From NCBI RefSeq assembly GCF_028372415.1, contig NC_092877.1:250309510-250373509 (forward strand): 64,000 nucleotides of DNA, written 5' to 3'. This DNA is from Notamacropus eugenii (Eukaryota; Chordata; Mammalia; Diprotodontia; Macropodidae). A program made the position numbers and the translations under genes. Below the pieces are notes generated by a model. That model did no database searches, was not told the DNA's origin, and worked only from the letters and a program-made list of their open reading frames with translations. The stretch's first letter is position 1, and each line of letters starts with the position of its first letter. This document shows, piece after piece, positions 1-12,559 of the stretch.

Positions 1-48
1 GAAAGCTATGATGAAAAAAATAACCTGGGCAATATTTTCCAAAAAATC

Positions 49-300
49 ATGAAAGAAAAGTGCCTAGAAGTCCTCAATCCAGAGGGCAAATTAGTCATCA
101 AAAGAATCCACCATTCAACTAGTGAAAGGGATCCCATAATAAAAACAGCAAAGAATATCATTGCCAAATTCCAGAACTATCAAGTGAAGGAGAAAACACT
201 CCTGACTGCCAGAAAGAAGTCATTTAAATATTGAGGAGCTAGAGTCAGGATCCCACAAGACCTTGCAGTTTCTACACTAAAAGATCAAAGGAACTTAAAT
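49..300 (+). pseudogene. L1 ORF1p C-terminal remnant
   Basis: A 61-codon open stretch (49-234) reads DPIIKTAKNIIAKFQNYQ followed by KEKTLLTARKK. This is the pattern of the L1 ORF1p RRM/C-terminal region (family motif around 'RHIIVRF...KEKILKAARE'). In the family this domain binds RNA in the ORF1p trimer. Homology seems to continue past the stop at 234 (DLAVSTLKDQRNL in the following bases). The N-terminal coiled coil lies left of the window. It is a relic, not a gene. Confidence 0.75.
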
Positions 301-1082
301 ATGTAATTCCATAGACAAAGAAGCTGGGACTACAATCCAGGATCAATTATCCAGCAAAATTGAGCATAATATTTCAGACAAAGAGATGGATAATCAATGA
401 AATAAAGGATTTCTAGACCTTCCTGATGAAAAGCCAGAGCTCAATAGAAAATTGTATCTGCAAACACAAGTCTCAAGAGAGGCATAAAGAGGTAAACAGG
501 GGCGGGGGAAGGGTAAAAAGGGTGGAAAAAGTTGTTATTCAATATGACCAAACTGCCTGCATCCCTATAAGGGAAGAAACTTGCTAATCTTGAGAAATGT
601 ATATTTATGACGATATATAAAAGAGATGCACATAGATAGAGGGAACAGATATAAAGTAAATGATGACATGACAAAACTGAGATTTAACAATGCAAAGGGA
701 TTGTAACAGGAGACGAGAAAATGAGGAGGCAGAAAATGTTAAATTACATCACAGGGAGAGGCACAAAAATAAATTACAGTAGAGGGAAAGGGAAGGACAT
801 GAGCACTGGTTGAGATTTACTCTCATCTGATTTGGTTCAAGGAGGGAACAACAACCTCAGTTAAGTATAGCAATCTCACTAGCTCTGTAGACTATAGGAG
901 GGAAAGAGGGAAAAGGAAAGAGAGGGAAGGCTAAAAAGCAGGGAAGAAGTAGTAAGGGAAAAGGAGAATAAAAGGGAGGGGACCTGAAAGAAGGAAGGGA
1001 AGATTGAGGGAAGCAGTCATCAAAAACTAAAACTCTATTGTGGAGGGGAAGGGAGAACTAAAAGTACAAATGGGGGAAAAGA

Positions 1083-4000
1083 GGATGGAGGGAAAGATAC
1101 AGATAGTAATCATAATTGTGAATGAGAGTGGGATGAACTCTCTCACAAAACAGAAATGGATAGCAGAATGGATTAAAAACAATAATCCAACAATAGGATG
1201 CTTACAAGAAACACATTTGAAACAATGGCATACACACAGGGTAAAGGTGAAAGGTTGGAACAGAATATGTTGTGCTTCAGCTCAGCTGATGTTAAAAAAA
1301 GCAGGGGTAGCAATCATAATTTCAGACAAAGCAAAAGCAGAAACAGGTCTAATCAAAAGAGATAAGATATCTTGCTAAAAGGCACCATAGACAACGAAGC
1401 AATATCATTACTAAACATACAAGTTCCAAGTGGTATAGCATCCAGATTCTTAGAGGAAGGGTTAAGGGAGTTACATAAAGAAATAGACAGCAAAACAATA
1501 CTGGTGGGGGAACTCAATCTTCCCCTCTCTGAACTTGATAAATCTGTGCTCAAAATAAAGAAGAAAGAAGTTAAGAAGGTGAATAAAACTCTGGATAAAG
1601 TAGATATGATAGATCTCTGGAGAAAAATGAATGAGAATAGAAAGGAATACACCTTTATCTCAGTGGTACATGGAACACATACAAAAATTGGCCACACACT
1701 AGGGCATGAACACCTCACAATCCGGTGAAGAAAGGCAGAGATATTCAATGCATCCTTCTCAGATCATAATGCAATGAAAATTATATGTAATAAAAGGTCA
1801 TATAAAGATGGACCAAAATGAATTTGAAACTAAATAATTTATTTATAAGAATGAGTGGGTTAAACAATAAATCATAGAAACACTCAACAACTTAATTCAA
1901 AAGAATGACAATAATGAGACAACCTAAAAAATTTTATGGGATATTACAGAAGCAGTTCTTAGTATAAAGTTTTATACCTTTAAATATCTACATGAATAAA
2001 AAAGAGAAAGAGGAGGTCAATGAATGAGACATGCAGATGAAAAAGTTAGAAAAAGAACAAATTGAAAATTTCCAAGTAAATATCAAATTAGAAATACTGA
2101 AAACCAAATGAGAATATAAAATTTAAATTAAGAAAATTATTGAACTGATAAATAAAACTGAGTTGGTTTTATGGAAAAATTAATAAAATTAATAAAGTTT
2201 TGGTCAATTTGATTAAAAAAGGAGAAGAAAACCAAATTACCAATAACAAAAATCAAAATGGTGCACTCTCCTCCAATAAGGAGGAAATTGAAACAAGCAT
2301 TAGAAATTACATTGCCCAACTCTATGCTCATAAATTTTGTAATCTAAATGAGATGGATAAGTATTTTTTAAAAAATAAAAATTGCCCGGATTAACAAAAG
2401 AGGAAATAGAATACTTAAATAACCTCATCTCAGAAAAAGAAATTGAGCAAACCATTAATGAACTCCCTAGGAAAAAATTCTGCAGGGCCAGATGGATTTA
2501 CAAGTGAATTCTATCAAACATTTAAAAAACAGTTAATTCCAATACTATATAGACTATTTGGGAAAATTGCCAGAGAAGGAATCCTACCAAATTTCTTTTT
2601 AGGATGCAAATATGGTTCTCATACCTAAACCAGAAAAAGCCAAAACAGAGAAAGAATATTATAGACCAATTTCTCTAATGAATATAGATGCAAAAATTTT
2701 AAATAAGATGTTAGCAAAAAAGAGTACAGCAGCTTATCTTGGGAATAATACATTATGATCAGGTAGAATTTATACCAGGAATGCAGGGCTGGTTCAATAT
2801 TAGGAAAACTGTTAGCATTACTGATCATATCAACAGCAAAACTAACAGAAACCACATGATTTTCTCAATAGGTGAAGAAAAAGCTTTTGAAAAAATACAA
2901 CACTTATTTCTATTGAAAACACTGGAGAGCAAATGAATAAATGGAACTTTCCATAAAATAATAAGCAGCATATACCTAACACCTTCAGAAAGCATTACAT
3001 GCAATGGGGATAAGGCAGATGCATTTCCAATAAGTTCAGGGATGAAACGAGGATATATATCCATTATCACCACTGTTATTTAATGTGGTACTTGAAATGC
3101 TACCTGTAGCAATAAGAGAAGAAAAAGAAATTGAAGGAGTTAGAATAGACAGAGTAGAAACTAAGTTATCACTCTTTGCAGATGATATGATGATAAACTT
3201 AGAGAATCCCAGAGAATCAAGTAAAAATGTTTGTGAAATAATAAATAACCTTGGCAAAGTTGCAGGTTACAAAATAAAACTGGATGAATCATCTGCATTT
3301 CTATATATTGCTAACAAAGCCCAACAGCAAGAGACAGAGAAAGAAATAGCATTTAAAGCAAGGGTAGACACCATAAAATATCTGGGAGTCTGCCTGCCAA
3401 AACAAACCCAGGGACTATATGAACAGAATGACAAGATACTTTTTGCATAAATAAAGTCAGATCTAAGTAAGTGGAAAAAAACACTAGTTACTCATGGGTA
3501 GGCTGAGCCAATGAAATGAAAATGACAATTCTACCTTAATTAATTTACTTATTTAGTGCCATACCAACCAAACTACCAGATTATTACATTCTAAAGCTAG
3601 AAAAGATAATATCAAAATTCATATGAAACAACAAAATGTCAAGATTTTCAAGGGAACTAATGAAAAGAAGTGCAAGGGAAGGTGGCCTAGCCCTACCAGA
3701 TCTCAAATTGTATTATAATGCAGCAGTCATCAAAACCACTTGGTACTTGAGAGGATATAGAGGGGTAGACCAGTGGAATAGATTAGGTACTCAAGACACA
3801 GTACTCAATGAGTATAGCAATCTACTCTTTGATAAACCCAAGGACCCCAGTTTCTGGGATAAGAACTCTCTTTTTGACAACAATTGCTGAGAAATTGGAT
3901 AACAGTGTGGCAGAAAATTAGCATAGACCAATGCCTGACACTGTACACAAGAATAAAATCCAAATGTGTACATGATCTAGGTATAAAAGTTGATGCCATA

Positions 4001-4800
4001 AAGAAATTTGTGGATCAAGGAATAGTTTATCAGATTCATGGAGAATGGAAAAATTTTTGACTGAACAACAGATAGAAAACATCATGAAGTGAAAAATGGA
4101 TAATTTTAATTACATTAAGTTGAAAAGTTTTTGCACAAACAAAACTCGATACAACTAAGACTAGGAGAGAAGGAGAAAACTGGGAAAGAATTTTTGCAGC
4201 TAGTGTCTGTGATAAAGGCCTCATTTCTAAAATATAGAGATAACTGACTCAAATATGCAAGAATACAAGTCATTCTCCAATTAAATGGCCAAAGGATATG
4301 AACAGGCAGTTTTCAGAGGAAGAAATTAAAGCTATCTCTATTAATATGAAAAAAAAATGCTCTAAATCACTATTGGTTAGAGAGATGCATATCAAAACAG
4401 CTCTGAGGTACCACATCATGCCTTTCAGATTTGCTAACATGACAAAACAAGAAGATGATAAATGCTGGGGAAAATGTGGGAGAGTTAGAATACTAATTCA
4501 TTGTTGCTGGAGTTGTGAGCTGATACAACCATTCTGGGAAACAATTTGGAACTATGCCAAGGGCTATAAAAATGTCCATACCCTTTGACCCAGCAATACT
4601 ACTTCTGGGACTATATCCCCAAGAGATCATAAAAATGGGAAAGGTTCCCACATGTACAAAAATATTTATATCAGCTCTCTTTGCGGTGGCCAAGAACTGG
4701 AAATCAAGGGGATGCCCATCAATTGGGGAATGACTGAACAATTTGTGGTATATGAATTTAATGAAATACTCTTCTGCTATAAGAAATGATAAACAGAAAG
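1083..4800 (+). pseudogene. L1 ORF2p remnant (endonuclease, reverse transcriptase, C-terminal domain)
   Basis: The endonuclease part (about 1110-1750) shows IGCLQETHLKQWHTHRVKVK, the APE-type motif with the catalytic glutamate of L1 ORF2. The reverse transcriptase part (about 2440-3450) shows [17 protein letters not shown], then SPLLFNVVLEMLPVAIR, then LSLFADDMMI, which holds the FADD catalytic motif. The C-terminal part (about 4465-4580) shows the cysteine-rich CWGKCGRVR...HCCWSCELIQPFW motif. The reading frame is spread over several frames with stops and a degraded stretch around 1750-2200. In living L1s the protein nicks DNA and copies the RNA; this copy is dead. Confidence 0.9.
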
Positions 4801-5275
4801 ACTTCAGAGAGGCCTGGAAAGACTTATATGAACTGATACTGAGTGAAAGGAGCAGAACCAGGAGAATTTTGTACACAGGAACCAGCACAGTGTGCAAGGA
4901 ATTTTTCTAATAGACTTTGTCCTTCACAGCAATGCAAGGATGTAAAAAATTCCCCGTGGTCTTTCGAGGCAAAATGTCTTCCACATCCAGAGAAAGAACT
5001 ATGAAATTGAATCACAGAATGAAGCAGACCATTTTCTTTTTTGGTATGTTTTTTTTTCTTTTATAGTTTCTCCCATTCATTTTAATTCTTCTATTCAATA
5101 TGAATATGGTGAAATTGTATTTAATAGGAATGTATGTTTAGAACCTATATAAGGTTGAAAGCTGTTTTGGGGAGGGAATTGGGAGGAAGGGGGAGGGAGG
5201 AAAACAAATCTGGGATGCATGGAAGTAATTGTACAACACTGAAAATAAAATAATTATTAAAAAAGTAAAAAATAT

Positions 5276-5594
5276 AGAAATAAAGAAATTTTCAAATTGT
5301 TTTGATTTGACATGATATTACACAGAAATGCAATATTCTTATGGAAATCTTTCAATAATTCACATTGCTGATTCTGTTCTTCATAAAATTTAACTATGTC
5401 TTCCCACAAAGATAAAAATTTAGCTTACAACTGTCCCTGCCATAGCCAACACATTTTAGAATGATATGGCAAATCCACACTGAATACATCATTCAACTTT
5501 AACATGTTATGAAACTGACAATGTTGTATTTGCACAAATATAATTAACAATACTTGTATTTTCTTGCACAGCATCATTTAAAATAGCCAGACAT
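5276..5594. other. No recognisable feature
   Basis: AT-rich single-copy-looking sequence between two L1 pieces. I see no ORF, RNA gene or repeat that I can name. Confidence 0.5.
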
Positions 5595-6610
5595 GGACTT
5601 CCAGAACACAAGAAGGTGGAATACGCAGTTAAGTCACTCTTATCCTCTCTAATTGACTTTGAAATACCCAGAAAAATGCTGCCCCAGGAAAAATACTGGA
5701 ACAGTGAAAGCAGCAGAAAGATGGAGTGTGGCAGTGTTTTAGCTTCAGTGGTTTGGGGGATTAATGGGAAAGGTCCCTTTTGCTCTGGCTGAAGGGGACC
5801 AGCACAAGATGGGAGACATCTCAGAAAGTAAGCAACAATCCCCACCTCAGCAAAACAAAGGAGATCCTGAACCCCCAGGTAGTGGACCAGGCAAGCAACT
5901 ATACCAGGACTCCCATGTACCTTGGTACAGTGAGGATATCTAGCAAATACCAGCACCAAAACCACCATGTACACAAACAAGTAAACATCTACCAGCAGCT
6001 GAAGTTACCCTGAGTGAGGAGGCAATTTCCAGTGGCCAGAGCACCCCCACCTTACCCTCCACCTCAGTGAGCTTCAGTCTAATCCTGGGGAAACATAGAA
6101 AAACCCCACCTGGCCTTGGTACATACCAGTCACCAAAACCAGCATCAGTTCAGCACCAGGTAAGCTACTAGACCTCTACAGCCTTGGGCACCTGAATCCC
6201 CAGCACACAAAACCAGTAACCAGACCCCTAGACCCTAGCACAAAAAGTGTGGAAAACTGTCCCTTGTGCCCCAGAAGCAGAGATCATCTTTAAAAGCCAA
6301 GAAAAATGCAAATACCATGAGCAAAATGCAACAAAGAAAAACAGTAACCATAGAGAATTATTATGGTGACAAGGAAGATCAAAACACAAATTCAAGGGAT
6401 GACAACATTGTCAATATAGCCACATCTGAAACCTCAGAGAAAAATATCTACTAGTCTTAAGCCCTTTTCATGCAAATAAAGTCACATCTAAATAATTGTA
6501 AAAGCATAAGTTGCTCAAGAGTAAGCCAAGCTAATATAACAAAAATGACAATTCTACCTAAAATGTATTTACTTATTTAGTGCCATATCAATCAAATTAC
6601 AAAAACAAAA
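5595..6610 (+). mobile_element. L1 fragment: 5'UTR and ORF1 start fused to an ORF2 piece
   Basis: Bases 5595-6280 are C/A-rich and match, in reverse complement, the 5'UTR-like stretch at about 9540-10210. The short open stretch 6266-6454 (NTMSKMQQRKTVTIENYYGD...) is the ORF1p N-terminus and has a reverse-complement counterpart near 9400-9480. At about 6456 it jumps to sequence matching the ORF2 region of the first L1 (about 3445-3575), so most of ORF1 and ORF2 is missing. An (AAAAC)n stretch follows at 6600-6625. It reads as an internally deleted L1 copy. Confidence 0.7.
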
Positions 6611-6689
6611 CAAAACAAAACAAAACATTATAGAGCTATAATTAATTCTCTTGATATTCAGGATATTTTATCCTAGAGATGAATCTTGT

Positions 6690-7521
6690 TATTATTTTTT
6701 CTGGCTATAGAAAATAATAATAATATGATTTTTGAAAATTTTACTCTTGATATGGTCAATTATGCTGTTAGTTTTCCTGCTATTGAAGCAGCCTTGTATT
6801 CATGGTATAAATCTCACCTTTTCATACTGTATTATCAGTAATTTCAGTTAATATTTTGTTTTAAATTTTTACATCTATATTCATTAGGGAAACTGGTCTA
6901 TGATTTTTTTTTCTGACTCTTCCTGGTTTTGACATAAGCATGATATTTTTATAATAAAAAGTATTTGGTAGGATTCCTTCACCTATTTTTTCTAAATAGT
7001 TTATATAGTATTGGGATTAATCATTCTCTAACCTTCTCTAAATTCTTTAAATGTAAGCATTTAGAGATATAAAATTTCCCTAAGAATTACTTTCACTGCA
7101 TGCATAAGTTTCTGTATGTTGTCTCATTAATATTATTCTCTTATATGAAGATATTGGCTGTTTCTATGAGTTGTTATCTGACCCACTTATTCTTTAGAAT
7201 TAGATTCCTCTGAAAGATTATACTCAGTTTTGCTGGATGGTTGATTCTTGGCTGTAATCCAAGCTTCTTTGTCTTCTGGAAAATCGCATTTCAGGACTTG
7301 TGATCCTTTAATGTAGAATCTGTATATTCGTGTGTAATCCTGACTGTGCTTCTGTGACATATAAATTGCTTCTTTCTGACTACTAGCAGTATTTTCTCCT
7401 TGACCTGATAATCCTGGAATTTGGCTGTCCTTGGAATTTTCATTTTTGGTGTCTCAGTGGACTCTTTTGAATATTTTACCCTCTGCTTCTAGGATGCCAG
7501 GGCAATTTTCCTAGATAATTT
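6690..7521 (-). mobile_element. Older L1, 3' portion (ORF1 end and ORF2 pieces)
   Basis: Read on the - strand from high to low coordinates, 7521-7200 encodes the ORF1p C-terminal region (a KEKILL...RKK-like stretch) and the spacer motif CCAGCAAAACTGAGTATAAT. About 7200-7030 matches the post-endonuclease part of ORF2. About 7030-6740 matches the reverse transcriptase region (RFIP.IQGCFN...TNSIIDHIK, compare [20 protein letters not shown] at 2770-2830). It continues the L1 at 8912-10215 and is interrupted by the insertion at 7522-8911. Internal segments of ORF2 are missing. Confidence 0.7.
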
Positions 7522-8911
7522 CTTTTTTAATTAATTAATTTAGTTTTAGTTTTCAAAATTCATTTCCACAAAATTTTGAGTTCCACATTTTTCCTCATCT
7601 CTCCCCTCCCCCACCCACCCTAAAATGACATGCATTCTAATTACCCCTCCCCCAGTCTGCCCTTCCTTCTATCACCCCCACCTTACCCCCTTCCCTATTA
7701 CTTTCCTGTAGGGCAAGATAGATTACTATAACCCATTGCCTGTATATCTTATTTTCCAGTTGCCTGTAAAAGCAATTTTTAACATTTTCTCTTAAAATTT
7801 TGAATTCCAAATTCTCTCCCTTCTTCCTTCCCCATGCACTGTTCTTGAGAAGGCAAGCATTTCAGCATAGGATATACAAGTGTAATTATGTAAAACATTT
7901 TCGTAATTCTTATGTTATGACCAATTCTGCTTTTTAAACTACTCTTCTCTTCATTGACTTTTTGGATCTCCTTTGCCATTTTGGATAGTCTATTTTTTTA
8001 AGGTATTCTTTTCCTCAGTATTTCCTTGGGTCTCTTTAGCAAGGTTTTGACTCATTTTTTGTGGTTTTCTTGCATCACTCACATTTCTCTTCCTCATTTT
8101 TACTCTGCTTCTCTTACTTGATTTTCAAAACCCTTTTTGAGCTCTTCCATGGCCTGAGACCAATTCATATTTCTCTTGGAAGCTTTCGATGCAGGAGCTT
8201 TGACTTTGTTGTCTTCTAGTTGCATATTTTTATCTTCTTTCTCACCAAAACAAGATTCTATCATGTGAGGTGTTTTTTCCTTTTTATGCTGTTTGCTTAT
8301 CTTCCCAGCCAAATACTTGAGTTTTTGACTCTTTGTCAAGATAGGGCTTTGCTTCCAATTGGATTATGGATTGGGAGTGGGTTTACTATAAGGCTTCAGG
8401 GGGTTTTGTATCAGTTGCTCAATCCCTCTTCAATCAGTTGCACTCTCCCATGGTCCCAGAGCTTTGGAAGCTGCTGCTGCTGGTGGTGGTGTTGGGGCTG
8501 CTGCTGCTACTAACCCCCTGCTTTGGGGACAGATCCCAGCCAGACTGCATTTCTCTTTCACCCAGGTCCCACAGAGTTTTCTCACTAACATTCTGTGCTG
8601 CCTTTGGTATTTGTGTGTTGAGAACTCTGGAAATTGCCACAACTGCCAGTGATTCATTCCCATGAGGACTACTATGTCCCTGTCTGTGTTGGCATGGCCC
8701 GTACCTGACTGTGTGCTCTCAGCCCATTGCGATTACCCTTCCTGTCAACCTTACAGGTTGTTTTGGGCTGTTGGTTTGTTTCACCCTGTCATTTTGTGGG
8801 TTCTGTAGCTCTAGAACTTGTTTAGTGTCATGTTTTACAGGCATTTGGAGGGATTTGGGGGAGAGCTCAAGCAAGTCCCTGCTTTTACTCCATCATCTTA
8901 GCTCTGCTCCT
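7522..8911 (-). mobile_element. HAL1-like (ORF1-only) L1-derived element inserted in an older L1
   Basis: On the - strand it starts at 8911 with a 5'UTR-like stretch and then has an ORF1-like reading frame (8339-8100, MTKSQKLKYLAGKISKQHKK..., then coiled-coil-type sequence to about 7950). It goes directly into an L1 3'UTR: GGGGAGGGG-type tract, AACTCAAAATTTTGTGG, and an A-rich end at 7522-7545. No ORF2 is present. The 7-mer ATAATTT flanks it at 7515-7521 and 8912-8918, and the host L1 reads on across the junction (DSIFQ...ENCPGIL). At 1.39 kb it is shorter than the HAL1 elements I know of. It could be a deleted copy or a short nonautonomous subfamily. Confidence 0.75.
8100..8339 (-). pseudogene. 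L1/HAL1 ORF1p N-terminal remnant
   Basis: Eighty codons, rich in K, E and Q, beginning MTKSQKLKYLAGKISKQHKK and ending in MEELKKGFENQVREAE, with heptad-like spacing of hydrophobic residues at the end. The same arrangement recurs, more decayed, near 53850-54090. In the L1 family the N-terminal region leads into the coiled coil that trimerises ORF1p. The frame continues in coiled-coil-like sequence after a stop. It is part of the 7522-8911 element and is not a host gene. Confidence 0.6.
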
Positions 8912-10215
8912 ATAATTTATTGAAAGATACTGTCCAGACTATTTTTCTGATCATGGTTTTCAGGTAGAGCAACAATGCTTACATTATCTCTCCTGGATGT
9001 ATTTTCCATGTCAGTTGTTTTTCCAATGAAGTATTTTATATTTTCATTTTTTTTTGTTCTTTTGATTTTGTTTGACTGATTCTTGATATTTCATAAGGTT
9101 ATTCATTTCCACTTGCCCAAATTTAATTTTAAATGAATTGTTTTCTTCACTTAGCTTTTGTACCTCCTTTTCCACTGGGCCAATTGCATTTTTTAAGGAA
9201 TTGTTTTCTACATTCAATTTTTGTCCTTTTTCTAAGTTGTTGATTCTCTCTTGCATTTTTTTTCATTTCCCAATTTTTCTTCTTTACCTCTCATGTTTGA
9301 CTTTTAAAATTCATCTTGAGATCTTCCCAGAATGCTTTTCAAGCTTGATACAAGTTCATATTCCCCTTTGAGGTTTCAGGTTTGCGTATATTGACAATGC
9401 TGTCCTATTCTGTTTATGTTTTGATCTTCACTGTTATCATAATAATTCTCTATGGGAAGTGCTCTTTTTTGATTTTTGCTAATTTTGTTTTCCTATTTTG
9501 TGGCTTTTAAAGTTGAGTTCTCCTACTAGAGCACAGGGGCCACTGAACCAAGATCCTTTTGCTTTGGTTCAGGGGTCTGGTCACTGGAGCCTCTGGTGTC
9601 AGCTACTATAGGCTGTAGGTGTCTGGCGACTCACCTGGTTCTGAACTAGAAACCTAGTGGTAATGTCTGGCATGTGCTGAGGTCAGTTAGTGTTTTTCTG
9701 CACTTCCCCAGTGCTGTGTTGAGGCATGAGGAGGTTTGGCTGCAGGAAAATATCTGCTTTCCCTGGGTTGCACTCTAGCATGGGAAGTTCCACTGTTAGA
9801 AGGTGTCTGCCTGTACAGGTTTGTGCCAGCCCATGTGGTGGTTCTGGTGCACATGGTGGAGTATGCTGATTCCCTGGTTGTGCTAAGGCACATGAGAGAG
9901 TTCTGGTATTGGCATTTTCCCACTCTACCTCTCTGGGTCTCAGGATGTCTTCCCTGGTTTATTAATGTGGAGCCTGCTATGACTCACCCTGTCTTGAACT
10001 GCTCTTATCTTTTACCTGAGTGATGCAGACCTTATTCGCTGTTTCTCTAAGTCTACTGAATCAAAAGACTAGTTCACCCCATCTTTCCACAGCCTCAGCT
10101 GCTACATAATCTGTTCTTAGATGCTGTTTTATGGATGTTCAGGAATGAGAATGGGAGAATGGGTGAGGGACAGATATCTACTGTCTTACTTACTCTGCCA
10201 TCCGGACTCCTTGAA
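8912..10215 (-). mobile_element. Older L1, 5' portion (5'UTR and ORF1)
   Basis: Starts at about 10215 (- strand GGAGTCCGGATGGCAGAGTA, a plausible L1 5' end) and runs through a long 5'UTR-like stretch to ORF1. A coiled-coil segment (9256-9044, NNLEKGQKLNVENNSLKNA) is followed by DMENTSRRDNVSIV near 8985-9030, the ORF1p signature just after the coiled coil (DLENRSRRDNIRI in other L1s). It breaks at 8912 where the HAL1-like element sits and resumes at 7521. The ORF carries stops and is inactive. Confidence 0.8.
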
Positions 10216-12039
10216 GGGTTCTTTTAATTGCTATATTTTCTTATCCAAAAAAGATAGCTTGGAAAAGTACCATAATCCTATAACAGAGAAATTAAAGGGT
10301 CAATTCATAAATTACTTGATTCACTAGGCCAAATATAATTTATTATTATACATTTTATTTTATCATGATGAATATATGAATAATTCCTTTATAATTTTAG
10401 GTTTGATTTTGTTTTTAAAAAATTATCTTATTTTGTTGTATCCTTAGCTACTACTTGATTTGATGTTTCTGTTTTTTTCAATACCCACTAGTAGAATTAG
10501 TCATACAAAGATGTGGATTATATGCTGCCTTAATTAATATCTCAATACAGAAAAAAAAAAGAACTGTGTCTCCAAATAGCTTAAAATAATCATGAAAGTC
10601 GGATTCATCTGTTCTGTCAGATATGCCATTTGAAAATTCATTTTATAGTAAAATTTAATTAAGCATAGAGTATGAAAAATATGAAATGAAGGGGAAGATA
10701 AAAAGTATGAAGGTAAAGTACATATAAACTGCCTTTCTTCATACATTGGTATGGCACTTTAAACACTGTTTTGCTTGGTTTTATTGTTTTCAAGTTTGAT
10801 GTTGCTATTAATGCCCTCTCTCTTTTAGCTGAATAATTCATCAAGCTTTAATTCTAAATTGCACATTTTTTGCATCAACTTTTTGTCAAGACTAGGAGTT
10901 ATAGTCTATGAAATTTTAGTGAACCCAGTCTCTGATATTTGAGATAAAGGAAGGAGTAGATGGAAGGAAACGTAAAGGAGAAAGAAAAGGAAGAGGAAGG
11001 ATAATGTTGAAGTAGAAGGAAAAATTGAAGAGATTTTTAAAGCAAGTCACAGAATTTATTGACTAATTTAGACCTTAACTTGTAAACTTTTTTCATTAAT
11101 ATTCTGTCCAGTAAGGAAAGATTTCTTCAGGGGTACATTTAGTTGATATGATTGTTTTCCATTCAGTGAATGTTCATTAACCTGAAGCTATGTTTAGGGG
11201 ACTGTGCTTGGTACACAATACATTCTATACTTTATTCTGAGTCATCTCTGCTCTGCATTCTGTATAAGAACAATGATCCTTGTCTTCAAAATAATTCCAT
11301 AAGAAAAAAAGATCTAAATAAAATACTTAGAGAGAAGGGAAACAAATGCTTACATTCATACACAGGTGCTTATGCTAGCTTTCCATTTGACACAGACCAC
11401 AGGGAGTGCATTCAGGTGTCTGTTACTGCTCTACAAACCTCCACCACCATGACTCAGTAAGTCTAGGTCAAAATACAGCACTAAAAACATGACTCAAGAT
11501 AATGTGTGAAGGTGTTACCAGTCAAAAGAACACTGGAGAACAAACAATGCAGCTCTCATTAAAATTCTTTTTAATGCATATTTTGATGAATTGAAACTGA
11601 AGGGATCTGTGAAAGGAAGATTTGAGCAATATGGAGAGTATATTGGAAATGGGAAAAGAGTATGTAACAAACAGACATGAAAGAGTAAAGAGTTATAAAG
11701 TTAACAAGACAAGGGTACATCCTCAAAGCCATTCCAGTAGGAGCTCCATGATCGCAGAATTAGAATTTGTTCATTGATAATCATTTTTTCCTGTACAGAC
11801 AAAACTTATTCTGGTGAGTGCCTTCTACTAATTCAAATCATATGAAAGTGTGTGTAAGCATATATGCAAAGCAGGATGAAATCACCAGGTTTACCATCAC
11901 TGACATCCAGAAGCATGTGCTCATAGGGGACTGAGGTGTCATGTTTTCTGAAAATACATAGGCCCCTGCCCTACCCCTCTTAGCTTTTCTCTGACCTGCT
12001 CTTGAGTCAAATTAGAGAAGAAAAAAAATCAAACTGGAA
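10216..12039. other. Intergenic, mostly unidentified; old MIR-type piece
   Basis: AT-rich sequence with a purine-rich stretch at 10940-11040. At about 11165-11330 the order 'attaacctgaag..gggactgtgcttggtacacaatacattc..' followed by 'acaatgatccttgtcttcaaaataa' resembles the 3' half of a degraded MIR3/MAR-type SINE. No convincing gene is seen; the 96-codon ORF at 11170-11460 overlaps this repeat and has no recognisable domain. Confidence 0.4.
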
Positions 12040-12250
12040 GGGAAAAACCCTCAGGGTGGCTGGCCTAAAGAGAAACAATTAGTATTTACATTCACTCTGA
12101 GCCAAAAGGGCCCTCAAAATAGCCACTAAGTGGTACTTGGGCAGGGACATATTGTTGTCTAATCTATAAACTCCAGAGTGAAATAGGTTTAAGGTTTTGT
12201 CTTTGAGAAAGAGAACTAGTAAGCCTCAATTTAACTAGGCAGCTATCAAA
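12035..12250. repeat. Unclassified dispersed repeat, copy 1
   Basis: Shares an ordered series of blocks with 18060-18250: 'aagagaaacaatta.tattta', 'ttacattca.tctg.gc', 'taa.ctccagagtgaa', 'ggtttaagg.ttg.tctttgag.aag'. Both copies lie in the same orientation and near an RTE-tailed SINE. I do not know the family; a decayed LTR or an old SINE-linked segment are possible. Confidence 0.55.
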
Positions 12251-12359
12251 ATTTGTCTTCTTTGGAGGACAGACACAGAGGAAGAAACAGAGGAGCCAGT
12301 CAAGCTGAGTACCCAACTGGCTGGGTTCCCATTCAGGCAGCTTGGATTACTCATAGTTT

Positions 12360-12537
12360 ATTTTTGTCTTTCCTTTTCAAAGAGGACCATGGCATCAGGG
12401 AGATGATGACATACCTTGCAGTTGACTTTGATTTGAGTGTGGGAGGGCTCTGTAAGGTCACCAGCCATACTCCAGAGTCATCTGTGTCCAGTGGCCAGAT
12501 ATTCATCAGGGCTGGAGATGTCCCTATTGTGCTATAA
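12360..12537 (-). mobile_element. Marsupial tRNA/RTE-type SINE, 3' portion
   Basis: The reverse complement carries the tail also seen at 13850-14010 and 44455-44610: 'tcatcctgatgaat', '..gccactggac..', 'gagccctccca..ctcaaa.caaagtcaa.tgcaag', ending near 'aaggaaagacaaa'. This tail resembles the 3' end of marsupial RTE LINEs, which is thought to let such SINEs use RTE enzymes. The 94-codon ORF across it is a chance frame. Confidence 0.7.
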
Positions 12538-12559
12538 GTGGATTTCAGAATAAAGAAAG

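Larger units (their letters stand above)
1..5275 (+). mobile_element. Marsupial LINE-1, decayed, 5' part cut by window edge
   Basis: The stretch reads in order as the C-terminal half of L1 ORF1, a purine-rich inter-ORF spacer (about 240-1060), an ORF2 remnant, and a 3'UTR that ends in a G-rich tract (5165-5210) and an A-rich tail near 5240-5275. Several frame changes and stops break both ORFs, so it cannot transpose. The spacer contains a segment near 345-395 that recurs in reverse complement near 7210-7260, which shows both copies belong to the same L1 group. The left end is outside the window, so total length and the left target duplication cannot be judged. Confidence 0.9.

Noticed and set aside
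5507-5980. 157-codon ORF on the - strand
   Set aside because: Antisense of the L1 5'UTR-type sequence at 5595-6280; no domain recognised.
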